From: Plesiocystis pacifica SIR-1
GTDB lineage: Bacteria > Myxococcota_A > Polyangia > Nannocystales > Nannocystaceae
Reading direction: 5' to 3'
DNA: 61,669 bases
Assembly: GCF_000170895.1 (NCBI RefSeq)
Contig: NZ_ABCS01000063.1
Span: 1-61,669, forward strand
Positions within the stretch are counted from its first letter, which is position 1. Each line of letters opens with the position of its first letter. The translations under genes were made by a program, and so were the position numbers. This document shows positions 16,844-28,902 of this stretch, piece by piece. The notes beneath the pieces are model-generated. The model worked only from the letters and a program-made list of their open reading frames with translations. It made no database searches and had not been told where the DNA came from.

Positions 16844-17297
16844 CGACGTTGGAGCGGACCCGCTCCACGAGCTTCCCGAGCTGCTCGACCTCTTTTTTGG
16901 TGAACCCGGCGAAGGCGACGTCGAGCAGGCCGTTGCTGACGTTGAGGAAGCGCGGGAAGGCCCGGTAGGCCTTCTTGGACGGGCGCACGAGGATCGCCCG
17001 GGTGTCGCGGGGATCGGCCGCGCGCTTGACCCAGCCCGCGGCCTCGAGCGCGCGGATGAAGCGGCCGACGGTCACCTCGGACAGGTTCATCTGCCGCGCG
17101 AGCTGCCGCGCCGTCAGCGGGGCCTTCTCCTGGAAGAGGATCATCAGCGCGTTCGCCTGCGCCGGCGTCACGTCCTTGAGCCGCTCCTGCGCGAGCAGCT
17201 GTTGCACGTGGCGCTCCATCTCTCGGTTGATGCGCGAGAGCTCGAGCGCAGCGTCCGCCTGCTTGCGGCGCAGGGCAATCTGGGCGCGGGAGGCCAT
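16830..17297 (-). CDS. MarR-family transcriptional regulator
   Basis: A 155-aa winged-helix repressor. The recognition region is LTARQLARQMNLSEVTVGRFIRALEAAGWV, followed by the wing KRAADPRDTRAILVR. N- and C-terminal helices make the dimer interface. The start ATG 17297 was preferred over an upstream GTG-type start. It is divergent from the thiolase gene, and the 129-bp gap contains an imperfect palindrome at 17351-17366 over the predicted thiolase promoter. By analogy with other MarR/fad pairs it probably represses the two beta-oxidation genes and responds to an acyl-CoA or fatty acid. Confidence 0.9.
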   Translation of the reverse strand: MASRAQIALRRKQADAALELSRINREMERHVQQLLAQERLKDVTPAQANALMILFQEKAPLTARQLARQMNLSEVTVGRFIRALEAAGWVKRAADPRDTRAILVRPSKKAYRAFPRFLNVSNGLLDVAFAGFTKKEVEQLGKLVERVRSNVVIET

Positions 17298-17350
17298 GGC
17301 GGGCAGCTTGCCGGCCCCGCGCCCGCCTGGCAAGGCTGCTTGCGGGAAAA

Positions 17351-17366
17351 GCTGAGCGTGCTTAGC
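17351..17366. promoter_or_regulatory. Candidate MarR operator
   Basis: Imperfect palindrome GCTGAGC-GT-GCTTAGC (6 of 7 positions symmetric). Its right arm runs into a TAGCAT -10-like element (17363-17368) of the thiolase gene, so binding would block transcription. Confidence 0.4.
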
Positions 17367-17426
17367 ATTTTGCTCCCACCCGGCCCCGCGCCTGCGCGCC
17401 TGGCCGCACCAACAAGGAGTTCAGTC

Positions 17427-18632
<1,206 letters not shown>

Positions 18633-18659
18633 GCGGCCGCGGAGACATTGGAGACCGTC

Positions 18660-20849
<2,190 letters not shown>

Positions 20850-20916
20850 GCCTGCCTTGCCCCCGCAAGCGTCTCCGCACCGGGGGCGCCTGTGGGGGCA
20901 GAGCCTGCTGAGCGGG

Positions 20917-21294
20917 CTAAAACGACGCGTCCGCCGACGGCTCGGCCTCGAGCCAGGCGAAGGCCTCGTCCGGGTCCTCGAACATCTTGAAGTTGAGGCC
21001 GGCGGGCGCCATCCGCATCAACACGTTGATGGTCGCGCGGACGACCACGCTGTCGACGACGCTGGCCCACGCCTGGTACTCGAAGGTCACCGTGCGAAAG
21101 TACTTGCGGACGTCCGAGGGGTATTCGGTGCCCTTGGCCGTGAACGACAAGATCTTGGGCTTGCCGCTGAACTCCGGGAGTCGGACGTGCCGGACGAGGG
21201 TCTCGCACTCGCTGACCGCGAGCCGGCCAGAGCCAGACACGTACAGGTATGGCTCCCCAGACGGGAACCCACGGACATCGCACTGGATCGGCAT
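20917..21294 (-). CDS. Small STAS/SpoIIAA-like protein
   Basis: A 125-aa cytoplasmic protein. YLYVSGSGRLAVSECETLVRH, KILSFTAKGTEYPSDVRKYF and the closing helix MFEDPDEAFAWLEAE fit the small STAS/SEC14-like proteins of myxobacteria. The same type is seen at 14654-15142, but the two are not close copies. No catalytic motif is visible. It meets the FadJ-type gene tail to tail with a 67-bp gap that contains an inverted repeat but no T-run. Role unknown; possible regulation by protein-protein contact. Confidence 0.6.
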   Translation of the reverse strand: MPIQCDVRGFPSGEPYLYVSGSGRLAVSECETLVRHVRLPEFSGKPKILSFTAKGTEYPSDVRKYFRTVTFEYQAWASVVDSVVVRATINVLMRMAPAGLNFKMFEDPDEAFAWLEAEPSADASF

Positions 21295-21536
21295 GGACGA
21301 GTCCCCCGGAGGAAACGATCACCAATTTAGGTTCGCGGGGCTCCGCGAGTCAACGCCCGTCTTCGAGGGTGGGCCCCCAAGGACTTGGAGGCTGTCAACA
21401 AATCCACGCCCCGCTCGCGCGGGGCGACCACACGCCCTCTTGGAGGCACGAACTCCATCGCCCACCAAGCCAAAGCGGAGGAGCGGATAGCGACAAGCGC
21501 CCCGGTCCTCCGATGCCTGCGGGGGTAGAGCAGAAC
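21295..21536. other. Intergenic, no gene seen
   Basis: 242 bp between two minus-strand genes. Short open frames here lack coding bias and motifs. No terminator with a T-run is visible. Confidence 0.5.
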
Positions 21537-22517
21537 TCAGAGCCCCGAGGGGCCGACAAAGAAGGCCTGCCGCGGGAAGCGAGTCCCCCACCCGCTCTCG
21601 AGCCCGTCCGGGTCGGGCTCGCTCGAGTCCCCCGTGAAGATCGGGTTGCTGAGCTCCGGCCAGCTCATCCATTGGAAGCCCGCGTCAAAGCGGTAGAGCA
21701 TGTCGTTGTCGAGGTGGAGGTAGATGATCAGCCACTCCGGATCCTGGCCGATGAGCGCCGGATCGGCCCAGGCCACGTCCCAGTTGCGATCGACGCTCGC
21801 CAGCGGCGCCCCAGGGGGCTGGGCGTCCGCGACCTCCATGGTCTGCATGTAGACCGCGCTGCCGTTCTCGTAGACCTCGTAGATGTAGTTGAACGGTCGC
21901 TTGGAGAAGTTGATCCGGGCCGGCTCCTGCGGGCTGATCTCCGGCACCATCGCGGCGTCGTCGATGTCGAGGCCCGCGATCACGCCGAAGCTGTCGGACA
22001 TCGGCTCCGGGGTCTGCCACTGGCCCTGGATGCGGTGATAGAACATGTCGTCGGCGCCGAATACGAACAGCTGGTCCCACTCCTCGAAGTAGGTGACCCC
22101 GCGGGGCTCGACGCTGCACGGCGGCGCGTTGGCCCCGGTCCACACCTGGCTCAGGGGGACCTCCTCCCAGCTTCCGTTGTTGAACGAGTAGCGGTAGCGC
22201 GAGCGCGTGCACTCCGGCTCGCCGGTCTCCGTGCTGCCCTCGGTGGAGGTCCCCTCCGTCGAGCCTTCGGTGGTCTCCGCGCCCGTCGACTCCGACTCGG
22301 ACTCCGACTCCGACTCCGTGCTCGTGTCCGTCTCGCCCGCGGTCCCGGTCTCCGTGCTCTCCTCGCCGACCTCCGTGCCCGCCGTCTCCGTGTCCTCCGT
22401 GCCGGCCTCGTCGTCGTCGACGGACACGGACATGAAGGTCTCCTGGTCGCTGGTCCCCGCCGCGCAGGCGGTCGCAAACAGCATGGCGAAGGTGAGCGTG
22501 GCGTGGGACCGACTCAT
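21537..22517 (-). CDS. Lipoprotein with acidic/Ser-Thr-rich linker
   Basis: A 326-aa predicted lipoprotein. The short hydrophobic leader ends at ATACAAG. Residues about 25-100 are a low-complexity Glu/Thr/Ser linker that includes a run of Ser-Glu dipeptides. The rest is a globular domain rich in aromatic residues (YSFNNGSWEEVP, WDQLFVFGADDMFYHRIQG, WLIIYLHLDNDMLYRF), reminiscent of a beta-propeller or lectin fold, with no recognised family. The -10-like TAGGAT at 22524-22529 lies 6 nt before the ATG, so the mRNA is probably leaderless. It is divergent from the VWA lipoprotein gene. Function unknown. Confidence 0.75.
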   Translation of the reverse strand: MSRSHATLTFAMLFATACAAGTSDQETFMSVSVDDDEAGTEDTETAGTEVGEESTETGTAGETDTSTESESESESESTGAETTEGSTEGTSTEGSTETGEPECTRSRYRYSFNNGSWEEVPLSQVWTGANAPPCSVEPRGVTYFEEWDQLFVFGADDMFYHRIQGQWQTPEPMSDSFGVIAGLDIDDAAMVPEISPQEPARINFSKRPFNYIYEVYENGSAVYMQTMEVADAQPPGAPLASVDRNWDVAWADPALIGQDPEWLIIYLHLDNDMLYRFDAGFQWMSWPELSNPIFTGDSSEPDPDGLESGWGTRFPRQAFFVGPSGL

Positions 22518-22671
22518 GCCTCGATCCTAGCTGGAAAGGGCTGCGCGCCGCTCCTGCTCGGGTGTATCGGCGCGCCCACACAGGGCCTCCTAGCGTAGCT
22601 GAGACTACCCTTTTCGCAGCAGCGCGCATTGGGGATCCCGCGCGCACGGTGCGTTCGCTATGCTCCCCGCG

Positions 22672-23712
22672 ATGCCGAGCTCTCGCCTCCTTCACAGCGC
22701 GCTGTCCCTGTCCATCGCGGCCTCCGCGACCCTGGGCCTGACCGGCTGCGGCCTGGCCCTGACTCAGATCCAAACCGCCGCCGACAAGCCCAGCAACGTC
22801 GCCGTGTACTTCAAGGTCGAAGACGGCAAGGGCGAGCCCGTCGGCGGGATGACGGCCGAGCAATTCGAGATCTACGAGGACGGCGAGCTCGTGTCCGTGC
22901 TCGAGAGCCAGCAGACCATCCTCAACCCCGAGGTCGCCGCCTCCCACTACACCCTGCTGCTCATCGACATGAGCGGCTCGGTGGTCGACTCGGACGACGC
23001 GACCAAGGTCACCGAGGCCGCCCTGCTGTTCACCAGCGAGGTCGAGAGCAACAACAAGGTCGCCATCTACGCCTTCGACGGCGAGGAGAAGATCCACAAG
23101 ATCAGCGACTTCACCGGCTCCGAGGGCGCCGCCGAGGCCCGGGCCAACTCCCTCGCCGGCTTCCAGCCCAAGGACAAGAGCACCAACCTCAACGGCGCCA
23201 TCGTCCAGGGCCTCGAGGTCCTCGACGAGGGCCTCGAGAAGGCCAAGAACCCCCTGCGCCTGGGCACCCTCGTGGTGTTCACCGACGGCACCGACCGGGC
23301 CTCGCGGGTGTCCGAGGACGAGATGCTCAGCGCGGTCAAGGACACGCCCTACGAGGTCTTCGCCATCGGCCTGGGCGCCGAGCTCAGCGAGGGCGACCTG
23401 CAAAAGATCGGCAAGTCGGGCACGGCCCTGGCCAAGGACAGCGGCGAGATCCAGACCGCCTTCGAGAGCATCGGCGAGCGCATCGAGAAGCTGACCCGCA
23501 GCTACTACCTGCTCAGCTACTGCTCCCCCGCCCGGGCCGGCGAGCACACCGTGACCATCAAGGCCAAGCACACCCCCGAGGGCAAGAAGAAAGAAGAGGT
23601 CGGCGACCTCGAGTCCGAGTTCGACGCCGAGGGCTTCGACAAGGGCTGCGACCCCAACCAAAAGCCCAAGTTCGACATCACCAAGGGCGACTCCCTGTCG
23701 ACCGAAGAATAG
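22672..23712 (+). CDS. VWA-domain lipoprotein
   Basis: A 346-aa lipoprotein with leader MPSSRLLHSALSLSIAASAT and a clear lipobox LTGC. Residues about 30-75 form an Ig-like beta domain (VYFKVEDGKGEPVGGMTAEQFEIYEDG). A von Willebrand A domain follows, with an intact MIDAS: DMSGS, a Thr-containing loop and FTDGTDRAS. It should bind metal and a protein or peptide ligand at the cell surface or in the periplasm. The start is ATG 22672. The upstream ATG at 22660 lies inside a -10-like TATGCT (22659-22664) located 7 nt before the chosen start. Confidence 0.85.
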   Translation: MPSSRLLHSALSLSIAASATLGLTGCGLALTQIQTAADKPSNVAVYFKVEDGKGEPVGGMTAEQFEIYEDGELVSVLESQQTILNPEVAASHYTLLLIDMSGSVVDSDDATKVTEAALLFTSEVESNNKVAIYAFDGEEKIHKISDFTGSEGAAEARANSLAGFQPKDKSTNLNGAIVQGLEVLDEGLEKAKNPLRLGTLVVFTDGTDRASRVSEDEMLSAVKDTPYEVFAIGLGAELSEGDLQKIGKSGTALAKDSGEIQTAFESIGERIEKLTRSYYLLSYCSPARAGEHTVTIKAKHTPEGKKKEEVGDLESEFDAEGFDKGCDPNQKPKFDITKGDSLSTEE

Positions 23713-23715
23713 CGC

Positions 23716-23838
23716 TCAGGCCCAGGCCGCCGCGCCGACGACCAGCTTGCCCGTGTGGGCAGCTTGCCCGTGGGCCTCGGCCGCCAGGGCGTCGAAGGCC
23801 GCGCGCGCGTCGTCGAAGAGAGCTCGGGCTGCGCGTCG
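23716..23838 (-). pseudogene. Possible remnant of a quinone oxidoreductase/zinc-dehydrogenase C-terminus
   Basis: Forty codons in frame with, and directly after, the stop of the PPC-repeat lipoprotein read ...ALFDDARAAFDALAAE... then HTGKLVVGA and a TGA. This resembles the last helix and strand of zinc-type quinone oxidoreductases (pattern A-F-x-A-L-x(n)-G-K-L-V-L). There is no start codon or upstream domain. It could be a decayed gene end left by a rearrangement, or a chance frame in biased DNA. Confidence 0.35.
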
Positions 23839-25581
23839 TCAAATCGCCGTGATGTTCAGCTCGTAGCTGCCCGAGCCGTTGAAGCCGTCGACGAAGATCG
23901 AGATGACCTGCCCGGCGCTCAGCTCGAGCACCGCCGACGACCACAGCTCCTCTTCGGTGTCGTCGTTGCACACCAGCTCCGGACCTTCGCAGCCCCCGTC
24001 GCGGATGTACATCAAGGTGTCGTAGGCCGAGCCCTCGAGGGAGATCAGGTAGCTCCCGTCGGCGGGCGCGGTCCACCACAGCTCAGCCTCGGGCGAGGGG
24101 TTGTTGGTGCAGCTGCCCTCGTGCTCGTTGCCCTGGCCCCCGGTCGTCCCCGAGAAGCTCGTGGGCACCCCCTCCGGGATGGCCTGGCCGCAGCCGGGGT
24201 CGGGATCCGGGTCGGGGCTGCCGCCCTCGACGTCGACGCTGACGTTGATGGTGTCCGGCGTCTCGGGCACCCACTCGGCGATCAGGAACACCTCCTCGCC
24301 CGCGGCCAGGGAGCGCACGATGTTGCCCTGGTCGTCGATGCACTCGGCGTTGGCCGAGTCGCAGTCCGCCCCGAGCACGGCCAGCGCCGAGGGGTTGACC
24401 CCGCCGGACACGCTGAATTCGTAGCTGCCCGCCTCGGGCGCGCTCCAGCTGAACACGCGCTCGGAGGGGAAGGGGCTGCACTGGTTGAAGACGTCCCCGT
24501 CCTCGAGGAAGGAGCTCCAGGTCACGCCCGAGGGCACCCCCGCGGGCATCACCGTGGCGTCGTCGCACAGGGTCGGCGGCGGCGGAGGAGGCGGCGGCGG
24601 CGGCTCGTCGTCGCTTTGCCCGGTGAGCACGAAGTCGCCCTGCGAGGTCCCGTAGCCGTCGACGACCAGGGTGATGGTCTGGCCCTCCTCGAGGTCGATG
24701 ATGATGCGCGACTGGAGGTCCTCCCAGTCGTCGTTGCAGTCGATATGCGGCCCGTTGCACACCCCGTCGAGGGCGTAGAGCACGGTGTCGTAGTTCGAGC
24801 CTGCGGTGTCGAATTCGAAGGTCCCGGTGAAGGGCGCGGTGAACAGGAAGGTGCGGTCGGGCGCGTCCCAGCCGCTGCAGTCCGAGCCGAAGTTGTTCCC
24901 GCCGCCGACGGTCGAGCCGAAGATCTCGAAGGGGAAGGCGCCGATCTCCCCGTCGGGGCAGTCGCCCGGGTCGGGATCGGGGTCCGGGTCCGGGCCGCCG
25001 ATGAAGAAGGCGTAGAGCTCGAAGAAGCCCGGCCCCGAGCTCTCGTCGACGACGAAGGTGTAGAACTGCCCCTCCTCGAACTCGACCACGTCCCCGCCGC
25101 CGAACACCGAGTCGACGCAGCCGAGGACCGCGTTGTCGCAGCCGTTGCCCTCGAGGATGTGCAGGTCCATCTCGGTCTCGGCGAAGAAGCCCAGCTCGTA
25201 GAAGCCGCCGACCGGGGCCCGCCACACGATGCCGTAGTCGTTGCCGTTGGGCCCGCAGATCGCCTGGAACTCGTCGCCGGAGCTCTCGTCGACGTAGTCG
25301 CTCCAGTACAGCTCGAAGTCGTCGCCGAGGCTGACGTTGATGCACTCGCCCCCGCTGGTCTCCTCCTCGCCCCAGTCCGCGTCCTCCTCTTCCTCCCAGT
25401 CGTCGGTGGTGTCCGTCTCCGTGTCGGGCTCGACCGGGTCGAGCTCGTCACCAAAGTCGTCGTCGCCGAACCCCTCGAGGTTCGCCGGGCCCACCGGCCC
25501 GCACCCAGCCGCGAGAGCCCCCACTCCCGCCACGCCGGCAAGTGCCACGAGCCGCCGTCCATTCGCAATCCAAGTCCGCAT
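23839..25581 (-). CDS. PPC-repeat lipoprotein
   Basis: A 580-aa surface lipoprotein: leader MRTWIANGRRLVALAGVAG, lipobox LAAGC, acidic linker, then about five tandem beta domains of the bacterial pre-peptidase C-terminal (PPC) type. Each has a 'F-x-T-x-GSxYDT-x-LY...G-C...C-N-DD...I-x-L-x-GQxIxxxVDGY/F' pattern and a paired-Cys loop; examples end in TITLVVDGYG and VISIFVDGF. Asp-Pro runs and ten consecutive prolines link the domains. PPC domains usually sit on secreted enzymes, but no enzyme domain is attached here. A -10-like TACACT lies at 25589-25594, 7 nt before the ATG, so the mRNA is probably leaderless. Confidence 0.8.
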   Translation of the reverse strand: MRTWIANGRRLVALAGVAGVGALAAGCGPVGPANLEGFGDDDFGDELDPVEPDTETDTTDDWEEEEDADWGEEETSGGECINVSLGDDFELYWSDYVDESSGDEFQAICGPNGNDYGIVWRAPVGGFYELGFFAETEMDLHILEGNGCDNAVLGCVDSVFGGGDVVEFEEGQFYTFVVDESSGPGFFELYAFFIGGPDPDPDPDPGDCPDGEIGAFPFEIFGSTVGGGNNFGSDCSGWDAPDRTFLFTAPFTGTFEFDTAGSNYDTVLYALDGVCNGPHIDCNDDWEDLQSRIIIDLEEGQTITLVVDGYGTSQGDFVLTGQSDDEPPPPPPPPPPTLCDDATVMPAGVPSGVTWSSFLEDGDVFNQCSPFPSERVFSWSAPEAGSYEFSVSGGVNPSALAVLGADCDSANAECIDDQGNIVRSLAAGEEVFLIAEWVPETPDTINVSVDVEGGSPDPDPDPGCGQAIPEGVPTSFSGTTGGQGNEHEGSCTNNPSPEAELWWTAPADGSYLISLEGSAYDTLMYIRDGGCEGPELVCNDDTEEELWSSAVLELSAGQVISIFVDGFNGSGSYELNITAI

Positions 25582-25792
25582 GCCTTCGAGTGTAGGCGAC
25601 CCCGACCCCTCGGGCGAGATTTGCCAGGAATCTGGGTTAAAGCCCGGCGGGGTCGCTGAAATCACTGTACGTGAGCACAGGGCGAGAACGCCCTGCTTCC
25701 CCAGTATTTGAGGTCGGGATCGGGTCTCGGGCCCCGCGCAGGACCCCGTCACGCCGAGCTGAGTTCCAGATCACGCAGCGAGGCCGAGCCGC

Positions 25793-25821
25793 TTGGGCGC
25801 CCGCACCGACTTGGCCATCAT
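25793..25821 (+). promoter_or_regulatory. Promoter of the sterol reductase gene
   Basis: TTGGGC (25793-25798), a 17-bp spacer and CATCAT (25816-25821), 6 nt before the GTG at 25828, which implies a leaderless transcript. Confidence 0.4.
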
Positions 25822-25827
25822 CGCGCC

Positions 25828-26967
25828 GTGGACGGTCTCCGCGAACCCGTGACCCTCGAGGGCGTGCTCTTTGGCCTGGCGGCCTACGGCGGCTTCATCG
25901 TGCTCTTGTTCTTGCTGACCAAGTTCCTGCCCGGGCCCAGGGTCCAGGGGCAGCCCCTGCCCGCGTCGACGGGCCAGGGCGGCAAGCGGCTGACCTACAA
26001 GATGAACGGCATGGCCCTGTTCGTGGCCACGCACATGCTGATCTTCGTCGTGCTGCACCGCCTCGGCTGGTCGCTCACGCCGCTGCTGCGCGAGTTTTGG
26101 TCGCTGCTCGTCGCCGCCAACCTGATCACCCTGGCCTGGCTCGCGCTGATGTTCCGCGCGGGCAAGCGCAAGCTCGCCGAGGCGGCCAAGGCCGGCGAGG
26201 ACGATGCCGAGCTGCGCGAGCACGGCCCGCTCTCGCGGCTGTGGCTGGGCATCGAGCTCAACCCCTCGCTGTGGGGCGTGGACCTCAAGGTGTTCGCCTA
26301 CCAGCCCTCGCTCATCGGCCTGGGCGTGCTCAACGTCGCCTTCGCCGTCGCCCAGTACGAGGCCCTCGGCCACCTGACCCCGCAGATGATCGCCTACCAG
26401 GTGTTTTGGTGGGGCTACCTCTTCTCCCACTACTGGCTCGAGGACAACGTGCTCTCGATGTGGGACGTGATCGCCGAAAAATTCGGCTTCATGCTGCTGT
26501 GGGGCGACCTCGTGCTCGTGCCCTTCTTCTACTGCATCGGCGGCTGGTGGGTGCTCAACCAGACCGAGCCCATGCCCTGGAGCCGGGTCGCGCTGATCGC
26601 CGCGCTGCACGTCGTCGGGCTGTGGATCTTCCGCGAGTCCAACGCCCAGAAGAATCGGTTCAAGAAGGACCGCAGCGTGAAGATCTGGGGCAAGCCCGCC
26701 GAGACCATCGGCGACCGCCTGCTGATCTCCGGCTGGTGGGGCATCGGCCGCAAGCTCAACTACACCGGCGAGATCATGGTCTACATGTCCTTCGCCCTGT
26801 GCACCGGCTTGAGCTCGATCGTGCCCTACCTCCTGCCGCTGTGGCTGTGCTGCCTGCTCCCGCACCGCGCGTGGCGGGACGAGCAGCGCTGCGCGGCCAA
26901 GTACGGCGAGCTGTGGGTGCAGTACACGAAGATCGCCAAGTTCCGGATGATCCCCTTCATCTACTGA
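25828..26967 (+). CDS. ERG4/ERG24-family sterol reductase
   Basis: A 379-aa polytopic membrane enzyme of the delta14-/delta7-sterol reductase family (ERG24, DHCR7, lamin B receptor), which reduces a ring double bond with NADPH. About eight hydrophobic segments are visible. The C-terminal third carries the family signature: LLISGWWGIGRKLNYTGEIM, then PYLLPLWLCCLLPHRAWRDE, KYGELWVQYTKIAKFRM and the ending IPFIY. The start is GTG 25828, since upstream codons encode no membrane segment. Sterol synthesis is rare in bacteria but established in some myxobacteria. Whether this enzyme acts on C14, C7 or C24 cannot be told. No squalene or lanosterol genes are in the window. Confidence 0.85.
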   Translation: MDGLREPVTLEGVLFGLAAYGGFIVLLFLLTKFLPGPRVQGQPLPASTGQGGKRLTYKMNGMALFVATHMLIFVVLHRLGWSLTPLLREFWSLLVAANLITLAWLALMFRAGKRKLAEAAKAGEDDAELREHGPLSRLWLGIELNPSLWGVDLKVFAYQPSLIGLGVLNVAFAVAQYEALGHLTPQMIAYQVFWWGYLFSHYWLEDNVLSMWDVIAEKFGFMLLWGDLVLVPFFYCIGGWWVLNQTEPMPWSRVALIAALHVVGLWIFRESNAQKNRFKKDRSVKIWGKPAETIGDRLLISGWWGIGRKLNYTGEIMVYMSFALCTGLSSIVPYLLPLWLCCLLPHRAWRDEQRCAAKYGELWVQYTKIAKFRMIPFIY

Positions 26968-27243
26968 CGCCCGCACTCTCACCCAGCCGCCAGGACCTGG
27001 CCGGTCCGTCTCCGGGCCAGGCAGCCCGAGTACGCCACCGACGCGGGCAGGACCGCGGCCGCGTTGACAAAGTGGCACAGCCTCGGGATCCCGCTGACAG
27101 CGCGACGGGCTGCCCGTCCATCCAGACGCGGCGATCCCGTCGATTTGCCCCACCAGGCGCCCCCGAGGGCCGTCAGCGCAGTGAGCTCCAACCACAATCC
27201 CGGCCTGGGCGGGCTGGCACCTGCGTTGCATAATCCCCCGACG

Positions 27244-28902
27244 ATGTCGCCATCGGCTCTTCGATCGGCGCGCCGCCCGGGCGCGACGCCTCTGACCTCC
27301 GCCCGCCTCCTCGGCAGCGGCCTCGCCCTGGCCCCAGCCCTGGTCGTGGGCGCCCTCGCGCTCACCGCCAGCCCGAGCGCGGCCCTGGCCGCCCCGCCCA
27401 CGGCCGAGGACTTCCAGATCACCTACTTCCTGACCGACGAGTACGGCAACCGCTCGCGGCAGATGCAGCCCCAGGACATGCAGCAGTTCTTCGGGCAGGC
27501 GCGCTGCGAGTGCGGGCAGTCGATCATCGCGCGGGTCAGCCTGGCCGGGAACAGCATCGACAGCGAGCAGATCCAGGTCTTCGTCGGGCAGCAGTGCAGC
27601 ATGGCCCAGGCGCTCATGGGCATCGGTCAGTTCGCCCCCTGCGCCCAGCTGGTCGCGACCTTGCCCCAGTCCTTCCAGACCGGCCCCGAGTACCTCTTCG
27701 ATCCGGTCTGGCTGGCCTACGGCGCCGAGGCGGAGCAGTCCATCGCGACCGCCGTGCCCGTCGGCGGCTGCGAGGCCGCGGAGGGCCAGGGCGGCATCTG
27801 GGTGTGCTCGGGCGTCAATGAGTGCAACACCGGGCAGTTCTTCATCGACGGCACCGTCAACATCAACACCCAAAACTCCGACACGCCCCAGGGCATCAAC
27901 TTCGACTACATCCCGCCCCTGACCCCGCCGGCCAACTTCTCCGTCGAGGCGGGCGACAGCGCCGTCGAGATCACCTGGGACAACCAGGCCACGGCCGACG
28001 TCGCGGGCTACCGGGTGCTGTGCGCCGACGAGAACGGCGAGCCCATCGACAACGGCGTGAACCCGCCCAACCCCGCCGTCGACGACCTCGTCCTCGGCCA
28101 GATCTACTTCAACCAGGCGAACCTGTGCCCCGGCGGGCCCTTCGGGCCAGACTACGACCCCGAGGGCGGCGGGACCACGGACGGCGGCGAGACCGAGACG
28201 GACACCGGCACCGAGGACACCACGGACACCGGCACCGATACGACCGACGGTACGGACACGACCGACGGTACGGACACGACCGACGGCACGGACACGACCG
28301 ACGGCACGGATACGACCGACGGTACGGACACGACCGACGGCACCGACACCTCCGACTGCGAGCTCGGGACCCAAGGCTGCGAGTGCGCGGACGGGGACGT
28401 CTGCGACGACGGGCTGCTGTGCCTCGACGGCTCGTGCGTGGACGAGGGCTGCAGCGGCAACGACGGCGAGCTGGGCTGCTTTTGCGACAACGGCGAGTGC
28501 AACGGCGACCTGGTCTGCGACGGCCAGTTCTGCGTCGAGCCGCCCGACCCGATCTTCGACCTCGACTGGAGCTACGTGTGCTCCGAGCACCTCGCCAACA
28601 CGACCCAGCGGGCGCGCATCGAGGGCCTCGAGAACGGCAAGACCTACCAGTTCCTCGTCGTCGCCTACGACGCCTACGGCAACCCGGTGCACCCCGACGC
28701 CGCGCTCACGGCCACGCCCGTCCCGACCAACGGGCTGTGGGAGGAGTGTGAAAACCAACCCGGCGTGTGCGGCGAAGGCTGGACCTGCAGCGTCGTCGAG
28801 GCGCCAGACCAAAACGGTCAGGGCTGGCTGCTCGGGCTGTTTGGGCTCCTGGGCCTGACGGGGCTCTCGGGCCTGGCCCTGCGTCGGCGGAGGCGCGCAT
28901 GA
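27244..28902 (+). CDS. Secreted Cys-rich surface protein with TDTTDG repeats and C-terminal anchor
   Basis: A 552-aa protein with signal peptide (about 1-45, ending SAALAAP), an N-terminal Cys-containing domain and a fibronectin-III-like segment (PPANFSVEAGDSAVEITWDN, resumed near ARIEGLENGKTYQFLVVAY). Between them lies a Thr/Asp linker with six TDTTDG repeats, followed by a Cys-rich knot (CECADGDVCDDGLLC). The C-terminus has a hydrophobic helix (GWLLGLFGLLGLTGLSGLAL) and Arg cluster, like a MYXO-CTERM-type sorting tag but without its usual Cys placement. -10-like CATAAT is at 27229-27234. Its stop overlaps the start of the barrel gene (ATGA), so the two are co-translated. Confidence 0.8.
   Translation: MSPSALRSARRPGATPLTSARLLGSGLALAPALVVGALALTASPSAALAAPPTAEDFQITYFLTDEYGNRSRQMQPQDMQQFFGQARCECGQSIIARVSLAGNSIDSEQIQVFVGQQCSMAQALMGIGQFAPCAQLVATLPQSFQTGPEYLFDPVWLAYGAEAEQSIATAVPVGGCEAAEGQGGIWVCSGVNECNTGQFFIDGTVNINTQNSDTPQGINFDYIPPLTPPANFSVEAGDSAVEITWDNQATADVAGYRVLCADENGEPIDNGVNPPNPAVDDLVLGQIYFNQANLCPGGPFGPDYDPEGGGTTDGGETETDTGTEDTTDTGTDTTDGTDTTDGTDTTDGTDTTDGTDTTDGTDTTDGTDTSDCELGTQGCECADGDVCDDGLLCLDGSCVDEGCSGNDGELGCFCDNGECNGDLVCDGQFCVEPPDPIFDLDWSYVCSEHLANTTQRARIEGLENGKTYQFLVVAYDAYGNPVHPDAALTATPVPTNGLWEECENQPGVCGEGWTCSVVEAPDQNGQGWLLGLFGLLGLTGLSGLALRRRRRA
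28234..28341 (+). repeat. Six 18-bp in-frame tandem repeats (TDTTDG)
   Basis: Six direct copies of an 18-bp unit that differ only at a few third positions (GGT/GGC, GAC/GAT, ACG/ACC). They encode a flexible acidic linker in the surface protein. Copy number can be expected to vary by slippage. Confidence 0.9.

Noticed and set aside
20858..20900. Terminator between the FadJ-type gene and the STAS-like gene
   Set aside because: TGCCCCC/GGGGGCA arms are 29 nt apart and not followed by a T-run on either strand; only a weak inverted repeat.
23678..24079. Minus-strand 133-codon frame overlapping the dehydrogenase-like tail
   Set aside because: It runs in a different frame from both the PPC lipoprotein and the tail and has an Arg-rich nonsense composition.
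27064..27069. TTGACA as -35 for the repeat protein
   Set aside because: No -10 at suitable spacing and 175 bp from the start; the CATAAT at 27229 is better placed.
28234..28341. CRISPR-like array
   Set aside because: The units are contiguous 18-bp in-frame coding repeats without spacers.
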